64,000 nucleotides of DNA, from contig MNCI01020350.1 in NCBI GenBank assembly GCA_015680685.1, positions 1 through 64,000 of the forward strand, read 5' to 3'. The DNA is from Gnetum montanum (lineage: Eukaryota > Streptophyta > Gnetopsida > Gnetales > Gnetaceae). This document shows, in pieces, positions 36,287-46,785 of the stretch (positions are counted from its first letter, which is position 1; every line of letters begins with the position of its first letter). A program made the translations under genes and the position numbers. Under the pieces are notes generated by a model. The model was not told the DNA's origin and ran no database searches. It saw only the letters and a list, made by a program, of their open reading frames with translations.

Positions 36287-38200
36287 ATCCCCCATAACTA
36301 AATGGTTGAGGACAGAAAGGATTAATAAATGAAAGATGAGGATCCTTGCATGTTGAAAACCTTGGAACTTGGTCATATTTACCCCATCGGGGTTCACACA
36401 CTTGATTATAATGGGCATAGCAGGGCAATTTATACGATGTAGTTTCCAGATAACGAGTTGACCCACTATAATATTTAGGACCATTAGATGGTATGCAAGG
36501 ATTGGGTTTTCGCACTCCACTCCTATGTTCATTGGGTTATACTATTGTTGGAGTGTGAGTTGGTGGCCCTAATGAAGTTACATGAGGCGTTGGGTTCGAA
36601 GGTAAGGGTGCACCATAGGGTTGGACTTGTGCTGAGTTGGAAGGTGCAGTGGCCTTGGAATTGTGTTGTCCCTTCTTAGGGTCATTTCTAAAGAAATGGC
36701 ATCTTAAATGTTGCTAAGGTCTCTCACTGTTGTTGGAAGTAGTGGCACAAGTAATGTTCGTGGGTTGTTGTTATGGTGCAGGCACCTTAGGAACAGCTGG
36801 TGGCGATTTAGAAGGAGGGAAAAGATGAGAATGTTGAAAATTAGGAGGAGTATAAGGTGCACAAGGTGGTGGTTGTGTTGAAGGTATGGGCTGATAGTAT
36901 TGAGAAGAATGGTACTATGGTGAGATAAAGTGTGTTGGCCCAGTTAGAGAAACAGGATGTTGAACAAGATAAGCGTTTGGGTTCAGATGATACAAAGGGT
37001 GTCTCCTATTTAGTGGTGGTATCCCCCACGACTGGGATTGTTGCCACTATGATCAAACACAGTATCTTTATATGAACTCTGGATGTAACNNNNNNNNNNN
37101 NNNNNNNNNNNNNNNNNNNNNNNNNNNNNNNNNNNNNNNNNNNNNNNNNNNNNNNNNNNNNNNNNNNNNNNNNNNNNNNNNNNNNNNNNNNNNNNNNNNN
37201 NNNNNNNNNNNNNNNNNNNNNNNNNNNNNNNNNNNNNNNNNNNNNNNNNNNNNNNNNNNNNNNNNNNNNNNNNNNNNNNNNNNNNNNNNNNNNNNNNNNN
37301 NNNNNNNNNNNNNNNNNNNNNNNNNNNNNNNNNNNNNNNNNNNNNNNNNNNNNNNNNNNNNNNNNNNNNNNNNNNNNNNNNNNNNTTGACCTTGGGCATA
37401 CATCCCTAGCGTCTCTCTTGTTTCATTACATAGCCCATCAATCATATGGTACATTAGCCTTTCCTCGGAAAACCCATGGCCTGGAAAATTGTTTAATAGT
37501 GCATAATATCCTTCTAAGGCCCTATCCAATGATTCATGTTGTGCTTGTTTTCATCCTTGGATTTGCTTCCTCAAGGTTGACACTCTTGCGTAGGTTTGAT
37601 ATTTTTCATTAAAAAGTTCTACCATTGTTGACCAATGTCATATTAAATTTGGTTTTAACGATCTATACCATACTTTTTCTTGGCCAACGAGTGTCATAGG
37701 AAAGAGCTTAAGTTTTTTCCAACCGTTATCAAATTTTTTCCATGTACAGGCATCATAGAAGGCTTGTAAATGTTGATATGGGTCTAGATCATAGCCTCCT
37801 AAAAATTTAGGAAAGTTGTTTAAATCGAGCCTAGGTAGACGACTCTCTTTACGATGCCTTCATGAGATTTGAACAGCCTTCTGTATTTGCGTTAAGCTTA
37901 TAGTGGCCAATAGGGGTTCATTGTCATTAGGTAAGCTATGCTTTAATGTGTTGGGATGACGTCATTTTTGTTCATGCTTATAAGAAACCCCCACTTCAAG
38001 TTGTGTACTCCAATCTTCATCATCATATAGTTCATTGGTTCGTCAATGAACTTCCTCACTAGGTGTGGCATTATTGTAATCTTGTAAGAGAGGCATGGTT
38101 GTGAAATTATGTGTGAATTTATATGTGACTTTTAATAATTATTTATTTCTAAAAGATATATCGTTAATTCCTTTCCAACGACCTTGTATGATATAACTAA
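36287..38200 (-). pseudogene. gag: Athila/Tat-type gag remnant of the LTR-T element
   Basis: Minus strand from about 38095 downward: EDWSTQLEVG, RLPRLDLNNFPKFLGGYDLDPYQH and FYDACTWKKFDNGWKKLKLFP, MTLVGQEKVWYRSLKPN, ELFNEKYQTYARVSTLRKQIQG, HESLDRALEGYYALL, FPGHGFSEERLMYHMIDGL. This is the retrotransposon-gag fold order (WF.SL, F...F, L..l.Q....). A homologous reading is at 42400-43940. A 296-base N gap (37090-37385) removes the next part; below it are Pro/Gln-rich, low-complexity pieces (36590-37040), the typical gag tail. The primer site of this element is at 38217-38236. Confidence 0.75.
37090..37385. other. Assembly gap (296 Ns)
   Basis: Run of N inside gag. Open frames drawn across it are meaningless. 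Isolated single Ns also occur at 1941, 2367, 38813, 50960, 51038 and 59771. Confidence 1.
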
Positions 38201-38216
38201 TCTAGATAACTAACAC

Positions 38217-38236
38217 CGTCCCCGGCAATGGCACCA
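38217..38236 (-). promoter_or_regulatory. Primer-binding site, tRNA-Asp type
   Basis: On the minus strand TGGTGCCATTGCCGGGGACG begins one base after the LTR end (38238). It closely fits the complement of the plant tRNA-Asp 3' end (canonical TGGCGCCGTTGCCGGGGA), used by many Athila/Tat elements. It fixes 38238-38985 as a 5' LTR in minus orientation. Confidence 0.85.
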
Positions 38237-38237
38237 A

Positions 38238-38985
38238 TGATGAGTGGCGAGGTACCCCTACACTCAACCATACGAATACAAGCATTACACGCACGATCTG
38301 GTCGAACTCTATAGATGGACTAGTTGTGGCATCTAGACAGTTAGCCTTAGGTCACAGTTCTCTATCTTCCCACCTGGACTACTATTAGTTTTGTCACGTA
38401 TGGTTTAGTCCAGAGTGAGGTGTATGATGGGTTTGTAACCTAATGCTACTCCTGAAGGCAATGGAAAGTAATATTAACTAATCTAGGAGAGAGAAAGTAA
38501 GAGAATCTAAACAAGCCTAAGTGTGATGAGCATCTGTTCCTTGATTATTCGTACACATCTTGGGCTTCGTGCATGACTACCACTGGGATTACAAAGCGCA
38601 AATCCTAGGTACACTACTAGGTTACCAAGTAGTCACACTTAAATGCTCGTAATCAAGTCGTACTCATTTCGTGTTTTAACATGAGTTAAAGGGTGAGAGA
38701 GGTTAACTAAGAAAAGCAATAAATAACAATTAATTAAATGATTAAACTAAGTGAATGCTGCAATGATGAAGTAATCTCAATCTTTATTTTTGGTCATGTG
38801 CGTGTCCAAGTANGAAAAATTGCAAGAGTTTGGGTAAGGAACTAAAAACTAGATTCCTAAACTCATTTGTCCACCTCTTATTTATAGATGAGGAGACAGG
38901 CCGTGATATCGTGTATGCGATATCGCGACTAGGCATGCGATATTGCGTACACGATATCGTGGTCGCCCCAAATGACGACTCATCA
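38238..38985 (-). repeat. LTR-T copy, 5' LTR of a gag-bearing element
   Basis: TGATGAGTGGCGAGGTACCC at one edge and GACTCATCA at the other (748 bp). TATA word on the minus strand at 38878-38886 (TCTATAAATAAGAGG). Upstream of it, 38901-38965 holds GATATCGTGTATGCGATATCGCG and GCGATATTGCGTACACGATATCG, here split: two near-palindromes side by side. A single N lies at 38813. Confidence 0.85.
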
Positions 38986-39146
38986 AGTGGGTATATGAGT
39001 TCAAGACATGTACACCAAGCTAAGAATAGACACACATTGCCCTTAGGCAAGCTTAGAATTTATCCTCTTATTATTAATTAGATTAAATAGTTAATTTCTA
39101 TATTATTATTAGGGTTAGTTTAAGGCCCCAACAACATCATAATCAT

Positions 39147-39331
39147 GTGCCTTACCTTGGACTAAACTATATGTCATACAGCTAACACTAGTCTAAGAGA
39201 GAAGATAGGAACCTATGATCAATTCTTGATAATCTAGATGGCATACTAGTTCTATCCATGGAATTCAACTAGATTGTACATGAAAACTTGTGATTCATAT
39301 GGTTGGACATAGGGGTACCCACTACTCATTA
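39147..39331 (+). repeat. Inverted LTR-T end fragment
   Basis: Reverse complement of the left ~190 bp of LTR-T: TTGGACTAAACTATATGTCATAC, CTAGATGGCATACTAGTTC, GATTCATATGGTTGGACATAG and GGGGTACCCACTACTCATTA in the expected reverse order. It faces the copy at 38238-38985 across 160 bp, so the two form a long imperfect inverted repeat. Confidence 0.75.
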
Positions 39332-39379
39332 GTAGTGTTAGTGAGGAAATCTCTTGAAAATTGTGTACTTTTAGAAAAA

Positions 39380-39940
39380 ATTGATGATCATAAATAATAT
39401 GTTTAACTAAAAACCTTATGTTAGCATAGTTGTGCTTTCCTTGTAGTATACGCTTTTGCTCCTAGAGATGCTACATTGTATGATTCTATAGAGGTGTCTT
39501 GTGATTATCCTTTTCAATTCTTAAGTAGAGATATTGTACAATTTGTAGCAAAAGATTTAGTATTTATTTGTAGAGATTTTAATGTAAGGATAGGTTCACA
39601 CCAAATAAAATTTATTCAATAAAGACATAATGTTGGTAGTTTGGACATTGTTGAAGATCACAGATAGACTTGACATTCTGCAAATGATATTATTAATATG
39701 ATGGATTAAAACTATTAGAATGGACAAAAAATTTTGATCTTTTAATTTGCAGTGGCTTTCCTAGATTTTCTCAATCTTCATCATTTACTTTTATAGGACC
39801 TTAAGGTAACTCTTACATTAATTTGTTTTTATGCTCTTATGAAAATATTTATTTTATTAAGGAGTTGATAGTTAGAGAAGATTTAGTGAAGCCTTGTCAT
39901 CATCATGAATTAGTTAGGATGATATTAAGGTGACATTGAG
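39380..39940 (+). pseudogene. LINE endonuclease fragment
   Basis: The + strand reads VFICRDFNVRIGSHQ (LINE APE-type endonuclease word GDFNAR-G), then NDIINMMD, FPRFSQSSSFTFIGPQGNSYIDLFLCSY and IKELIVREDLVKPCHHHELV. The minus strand at 48440-48640 reads SSFTFIGPQGNFCIDLLLCSYEDIDFIKEVKVGEDLV, so both come from one LINE family. No RT follows: this piece is cut at about 39940. Confidence 0.75.
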
Positions 39941-40124
39941 GGATGTAAGAAGCTTGGAAATGGGTCAAAATACCAAGCACAAAGGTCAATGATGTCCTCT
40001 TGCAAGTTCTAAGAACCACCAAGCTCAAGCTTAGCAAAATTTTAAACTACTTCACCTAAGTAAGATTTTGAAGTTCCTAGAAATTCTGCTTGAGTCCTAA
40101 ACTATCATTGAAGACTACTACACA
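39941..40124. repeat. Repeat shared with 45100-45290
   Basis: Shares ACTTCACCTAAGTAAG, TTTTGAAGTTCCTAG.AATT and CTTGAGTCCTAAACTATCATTGAAGA with 45190-45270. It ends where LTR-A begins, so LTR-A inserted into an older repeat here. Confidence 0.5.
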
Positions 40125-41594
40125 GACAACATAATCTTATATTAGCAAGGGTAAATGAATCACAATGCAGTTGATACCTTGCTTCGGTGAAAGGTCCATT
40201 GGCTGAGTTGTGGTATGGCTGATTGCAGATTCTAGAGATATAATATCGATGAATACCCGAGGTGTAGGGGTTTAGAGAAAAATTGAAAAAAATTGGATTA
40301 GGACCCCCATGACTAAGAGCAAACCTCCAATAGTGATAGAATGGAAAAAGAAAAGGAATAAGGAATATGGAGAAAAAGAGATAACTATAACATCGATGAA
40401 ATGGATGTCAAGATGGAAATGAACAAAATAGACTTGATTGCAAAATGTTAAGGGAAAGACTTTAACTGATGCATCAAATAGGAATGCCAGTGGATCCTCT
40501 CCAAAGTAGGCTCATGCCCTTAATGCCCTAACAAACCCACATTCAAAGAATCTGTAGGCTCTAGGAATGTCATTTGGAACAAAAGTTAAAGTCTTAACCA
40601 TAAGAATTACCACAACGAAAATGATGCGTCAACCAAAATATGAAGAGAGAATGATGGAAAGAAGAGAATGGAATGGAGTCTCAAGAACAAGGTGGTGTAT
40701 AGTCCCTTTTGTATTTAATGATTAATGTGACTTAGTAGATCCCATTCCAAGTCCAGCCTCAAACAAACCACATCTAGTGACTTCGCATTAATGCATTCGG
40801 CCAATCCATCCACTTGAAGTAACAAGAATGCATCCCTAAAAGAGCCATCACCATTCTGACAAAACAAGGGAGGAACAAGTAGGAAGCAAGGAAGGGCCTT
40901 TTTTAGAGGGAACATGTTTTTAGTTCCATAACCAATGCTTGTAGCCCAAATGCTTATTTCGTCTAAGGGGTGTGCTTTGAATCCTCACTGGTTTTTTTTT
41001 GTGTGTTTTTGCATGAGAACCACACCATGCAAAGACTTATTATCCTTATTTGCTTAGCTTCTCGATAATGTGGCAACATTGGAATGGTAAGAAAAATCAA
41101 GAAGAAAACATCCAAGCACCCAAGAGAATGGCCAGCACAAGTACATCAAGTTCCCTTGAAGCCACACCCATTTCAATCCTTGAGTCCTTCCTTAGTTTGA
41201 GAAATACCCAGTCACCGATTCGTTGATAGTTCTTATTATTTTGAAAGGTGACTATACAGTTCCAAGCCAAGAGAGACCATATAATTTTATGGATGCATGG
41301 ATGATGTGGACTCATTTCCTGCTATATCAAAAGAACCATACCTTAGTAATCAACATTGTAACTTAAAGGTAAAAACCAAACATTAACAACCAATAGAAAA
41401 TAGTTCATACCATCATTAATAGCACTTATTGGTTGACAAACTTAACAAAATGGATAAGACACACACATACACACACAAATAAAAGAAAAAGTATAAACGA
41501 TGTTGTAAAACAAAAACAAGAAAAGTTAAAGAAATTTGTAAAACAAAAAATTTAAAAAAAACTGAGGACCTCAATTGATTAGCACAGGTGACCA
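40125..41594 (-). repeat. LTR-A, 3' LTR of an Athila-like element
   Basis: About 1.47 kb, collinear with 56975-58513 over its length. The high edge on the minus strand is polypurine tract GGGGGAGA then TGGTCACC at 41594. The low edge is set by the end of similarity near 40125. Confidence 0.85.
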
Positions 41595-43940
41595 TCTCCC
41601 CCATGACTGAATTGAAAGGGAGAGATCTGAAATAACAAGCACTTATTTGAATTTTTTAGAAGTGTCCAACTTCTCCCAATTGATGTTTTTAGATTAAGGA
41701 TTGGATGTTGGCGAAGCTCATATTCCAATGTATCTATGCTTTTGTTGTGGTTGCAAGTTGTTTCCCCAGTTACTTCCACTGGGTTGCTCTCTTGATTAGC
41801 TATCAACCACTGGGTGTTCTCTTATTGTGTGGTTGCTACATACAAGCACCTTTGTATGTTAACTTCCTGAGCACACTAGTTGCATGCAGGAGATGCTGAG
41901 CATTCCTGTATGTCATCACTCTTTGTATCACTGTATGTGATGCTTGGAACTTTCTTCTTCTCAATCTTTCCATAAATTTTTTCCTTAGATATTTCCAAGG
42001 AAAGATCACGAATTCCTAGGCATGCGTTTATGGTACTTAGCCATGCCCTCCCCATTATTATTAGGAATTCCCCTTTATTATTATTGACTTCTATCACTAG
42101 GAAATCAATTGGGTATGACCAACCACACACAGTGGTAACAATGTCCTCCACAAGTCCCAAAGGGACAATGATGGACTAGCCAGCCAGCTCTAATTGAATA
42201 TTACTCTTCTTGAGTGGAGGCAAGTTCCAGGCTTTATACATTTCTTGCGATATTAAGTTGAATCTAGAACCTGACTCAAGAAGAGCCTTACATGGTTCAT
42301 TCCCAGCGACTTGGAGGTATATTAAGGGACTTCTAGGGTCATAGAGTTTCCTAGGAAGGTGGCCCACCTTTATCCAGTCAGTGATGGTATGTGTTAACAT
42401 AACCTTGTGCGTTGAGCTCTATTGTTGGTTTGAAGGGAGCTCCAAAGTCTTTCTTGATGGAGGAGTGGTCATGGTTGTGAGATCTTGTTTGGACTGTTGG
42501 TTCTGAAAAAGGGTCTTCTCTTTCTACAATTGTTAGAACTAGCAGTGGGTTTAAGGTTTATAGCTCTCATAGCATTATGTTGCTGCATTTGAGTGGGGAG
42601 TTCCCCTTGCATAATTGGAGCAGGTGGTAGTGGAACTATTGGCATAAGAGATGCGGCTGGATTCGGAGGATGGTATGCATGTGGGGTGTCCCTTCTAGGA
42701 GAAGGAGTCTTAAAATGCTCCAAAACTTGGTAGTGACATTGTGGGGTCATGTGACTGATAGAGTCACTTGCAGAAACCGGTTGCTACACATAATAGCCAT
42801 ACTAGTCTGGTTTCCGGTAAGGGTATTATTGCTTAGGTAGTGGCATCCCCCATGACTATGGGTATTACCACTACTGGTGTTGCTCTATAGGTAGTGGCAG
42901 AGTTCCACTTGGATAATATGTTAACGGTAGATGGAACTGCCTCGGGTTACCTTGGGGATAAGGTAACCGACGGGGTGCTTGCCGTTTGTTAAGTCTTGGG
43001 TTGAGTGCATACATCCCAGACTCTTGCAGATGTGAGATTATTAGGCAACATCCCTTAGGATGGTCATATTGGTAGATCTCACATCCACCGTCATTGTCCG
43101 TATTAGAGTCCACAACCTCATCGATGATAATCATTTTTCCCTTACCCTTGTTACATGCATGGTCTGAATCTCTCCTCTTTTTCTTATCATGGTCACTACT
43201 TTGTTCCTTAGAATTCTCTATGATTTTGAGAACGATTTCAAATCTACTGTCTAAGGAGTCCCACATTTAATCTACCTTAGCCAACACTTCGGTTGTTAAC
43301 TTTTGAAGTAGAAAGGTTTTTCTATTCACCAACTCTTTGAGTGATGACTCATCCTCTTCCTCATAGAATCTTACTCACCTCTTTTGGAGGGAAGAATCAT
43401 AGTCATACTCTTCTGCGCTTTCTCTTTTCTGTAGCTCGCATTCTTCCTTAGCTACTTGCTCCAACAGTCTATGAACTTCATGGGACCTAAGCTCAAATAA
43501 TCTCCCTTGGGCATATGTTCCAAGGGTTCTCCTGGTTTCATGTCTCAGCCCATCTACGAGATGGCATAGTTGATCCCATTGTGCATAACCATGGCCCAGG
43601 AAACGATGTAGCAGTGCATAATATTAGCCCATGGCAACATCCAAGAGTTCGTGATTACCCTACTTCCATCCTTGGATCTCCTTACGCAAGTTGGACACTC
43701 AGGAGTATGTTTGATATTTATCGTTGAACAATTCTAGCATCATACTCCACCTTCAAATGGATTCTGGTTCTAAGGACCAGTACCAGCTTTCTGCTTCTTT
43801 TATGAGTGTCCTTGGGAACAACTTTAACTTCTTCCACTCTTTTTCAATATTCTGCAAGGCACAGGCATCGTGGAATTCCTGTAAGTGGTTTTGTGGATCA
43901 AATATGGGGGAAAGGCCTCAAATCCTTTCTTGAACAATGA
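41579..43940 (-). pseudogene. Athila-like element with pol deleted: gag, protease, pol tail
   Basis: Minus strand, 5' to 3': gag (about 43940-42430) with NDKYQTYS-like and HEVHRLLEQVAKEE-type pieces, 42871-43266 (WDSLDSRFEIVLKI, then a Lys-rich run and CCLIISHLQESGMYALNPR) and a Pro-rich part; protease 42400-41876 with LYDPRSPLIYLQVAG and ALLESGSRFNLIS, in which the catalytic Asp of D-S-G is Glu, then IMGRAWLSTINACLGI. Next comes a 200-bp stretch matching 63110-63300 (the protease-RT linker of the other Athila copy) and then directly the pol tail LLFQISPFQFSHGGDGHLC. RT, RNase H and nearly all of integrase are missing, so a deletion of roughly 4 kb joined linker to tail near 41660. Confidence 0.8.
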
Positions 43941-45381
43941 AAATGATTCATTGATGAATGTAGAAATGTTCGCCTCCTAAGGAGGGCCAAACTACAAGCA
44001 ATAGATGAAGAAACATGAGTACAATATAACTTATAAGAAGCTCAATTCTTAAGAAAAACATTAATTTAGGGGATAGAATTAAACCTTTAGAGGATAAGGT
44101 TATGGATGGGGAAGTTGTAGACATGATCTAGAGTCAATTTTGGGCCAAAAAATGTTGTTTTGGCTAAGGTTCTCATAACTAACGTTGGAGCTAAAAATTT
44201 CTAACTTTGGAAACTAATGTGAAAACTTGAAAACTCTATCTCTAGAAGCAAGGTCGAAGGTGTAGAAGGTATAGAAAGTGGCCAAAAAACACATGGGTGT
44301 TGTGATGGTGGTAGGTGCTTGCACTCTTAATCTCTCAAAATTTGACTTGCACTCTTAAATCTCAACAAATCTAGCCTAAATTCTATGTTTTACACTTGTA
44401 TTTATAAGTCTAGAGCTATCAAATTTAACTTAGGGTTCCGAAAAATCAAACTCAAAGTTAAGTGTAAAATATCACAAAGTTCAAAAATAGCAAGTTTGAT
44501 CTTTAGTTTTGGCAAGTGTAGCAACTCATCAAGGTGACACTAACACTAATGTTGACACAACATCAATGTCATTAACACTTAGTGAAATTTTTCCTAATTT
44601 TCTAAGTGCAAAAAAAAAAAAATTTGAAGCCTCATTTGACCTTCAAACTAATGCCAAAATATTTCAAGATGATGTTGAGGAAGTTGAGAGATGAGGAGAT
44701 GGTGCCAAACACTAAGTTTGATCATGTTGCATGGAAGTTCACAATGTCAAGAATGCTAATATTAATAATATTAATAGTTAGTCATACTTATGCAAAATTT
44801 GACAATTTTGCTAAAGTCAACATTTTGAACTTCTTAGGCCTTATTTTACCTTCAAATTGATGTTGAAAGCTACCAAAATGATGCTAAGAAATCGATGAGG
44901 TTGACAAGAGATGTCAAAGGATAAGATTAAATGTTGGTGATAGATGTTGTTAATGTTGAAAGCACCAATGTTGATGTAGCATTAACATCAATCATGATAC
45001 TTAGAAAAAAATTTGAAACTTTTCAAAGTATCAATGCATGACTTTCAAGGTGCATGGATTGCCACTAAAATAAGTTGGGATGCCATTGAGACAATGTTGA
45101 GGAACATGAAAAGTTTAGAAATAGATCAAAATATTGATTGAGTCTGTCAATAATGTTGTTTCCTAAATTTTAAAAACTGATGAGCTCACACTTTGTGAAA
45201 TTTTGAAATGCTTCACCTAAGTCAAATTTTAGAGTTCTTAGGAATTTTGTTTGAGTCTTAGACTACCATTGAAGATCACCAAGGTGAAGGTGAGGGACAT
45301 TAAGAGTTTTTTGATGCAAGCTAACATTACTTATGGGGGTCTCATCAATTCTAACACTAATGTCATCAACATCAATGTTAG
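43941..45381. other. Unidentified AT-rich stretch
   Basis: No known domain. It is rich in words such as ACACTAATGTTGACACAACATCAATG (44540-44580, 44960-45000, 45350-45380), a loose repeat that continues past the LTR at 46590-46630. Short open frames at 44509-44860 look accidental. Confidence 0.4.
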
Positions 45382-46214
45382 TGATGAGTGGTGAGGTACC
45401 CCTACACTCAACCATATGAATATGAGTGTTACACATGTGATCTGGTCAAACTCTGTAGACTAAGTGCCTATACGCCTTATGGAACACCTAAGGTTAATCA
45501 ATCCTTGTCCTCCCAAGCTTACTTGTATTTGTCATGATTGTATGGTTAAGTAAGCTTGAGGCAGGTGATTTTTATATCTTTTATGTTTTGATCGCCTATG
45601 CCAAGAGAGGAAAGGGGTGAAGAGACTAAGTAACTAAATTTAACTAACTAAGCCTTAACCATCCTAGCATTAGTATTCATTCCCACTTGTTGTTTCACAC
45701 CTTGAACCAATGCAATGCTACTGGGATTACCAAACGCTATTCGTTACTGGGATTACCAAACATAACACACATGCTCAAAGCGGTCGTACTGAATGCACTT
45801 AACTATGAGAGTTGAGGGTTGAGAGAGATTAAGTCCTTAAGAAAGCATTCAAATAATTAAAAATAATTAAGGACTTAATAATTTAAGTGCTTTCTTAAGG
45901 ACTGCATTGCAAGGTTTATCCAAAAGTTCGTCTTTATTGTCGTACACAATTGTGTGCTCGGGTACAAAATTGCTCGAATAAAGATCTGTTCACTTTGGGA
46001 CTCCTACTGCGGGCACATGGAAATTATTCTAACTCTGGAATGGAAAAATGGCAAGAGTTTGGCTAAGGTCTAGATCTAGATGGAGAAACAAGGGAGAGCC
46101 ACCTCTTATTTATGAAATTGGCGACGGGCTGCGATATCGCGTACGCGATATGGCAGGGAAGGATGTCATACCACGTATGCGATATCGTGGCCCATGTGAT
46201 ATCACGTCCCATTA
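45382..46214 (-). mobile_element. Solo LTR-T with 5-bp target duplication
   Basis: Flanked by GTTAG at 45377-45381 and 46215-46219. Starts TGATGAGTGGTGAGGTACCC, ends GTCCCATTA (CATCA with one change). 833 bp. TATA word on the minus strand at about 46105-46114 (CATAAATAAGAGG). Upstream of it a perfect 18-bp palindrome ATATCGCGTACGCGATAT (46134-46151) and further GATATC words to 46206. 45850-45900 contains a 30-bp inverted repeat (AGTCCTTAAGAAAGCA ... TGCTTTCTTAAGGACT). Confidence 0.92.
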
Positions 46215-46219
46215 GTTAG

Positions 46220-46785
46220 CCTCAGAGTTAGAAAAATTTTCACAATTTTTCATGCCAAAAATTCTAACCCTAGAAATGCAAAAATTCACCCTTGGATGAG
46301 TCAAGAAGGTAATCTTAAAGCACTAAAAGGCCTATAAACTTGTGGAATGCTATGAACTTTGGGTATGAGATGATTTGAAGGAGCCAAGACAAGTCTTGCC
46401 AATGTTCCATACTTAGTCAAAAAATGTTAATTTTCCAAGTTTCAAAAAACTTGCAAAGAGTGTTAATTTTGAAAGCTTAAAGTACCAAAACTACTACCAA
46501 TGAGTCATCCTAGCCTTGGGAAGTCATTACACATGTTAGAATGCAAGTTTGGAAAGATTTAGGGGTCCCAACAATGATCATTTTGGTATGAACACTAACA
46601 CAACATCAACATTGGCATGACACTAAAAAATTATTTTGAATTTTTTTTGAAGTTTTCCAATGTTTGAAATTAATGGAAAAAAGCTAGGATATCTTCATAT
46701 TCACATAACAACATTAAGTAACATGTTTGCATCTTTACCTTTAACTCATTGAGAAGAAATTTTTTTTGTAGTCTTTCAATATCTT
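46220..46785. other. Unidentified AT-rich stretch
   Basis: Continues the unidentified repeat interrupted by the solo LTR; no coding frame. Its right end may include the 3' end of the LINE. Confidence 0.4.

Noticed and set aside
37010-37529. Open frames spanning 129-153 codons across Ns
   Set aside because: Most codons are N. Only the ends (gag) carry information.
38238-39331. DNA transposon with ~190-bp terminal inverted repeats
   Set aside because: Other copies (27886-28815, 45382-46214, 55827-56608) end at CATCA without the inverted part and have 5-bp duplications, a primer site and a polypurine tract, so the unit is an LTR.
36283-42860. CCCCCATGACT / CCCCCACGACT words at 37021, 42847, 34670 and 36283 as polypurine tracts
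   Set aside because: At 37021 and 42847 they fall within gag coding sequence (SHGG/SRGG), and at 34670 and 36283 no clear TG edge follows. Only the copies at 8794, 41595, 52949, 56609 and 58514 sit beside an LTR edge.
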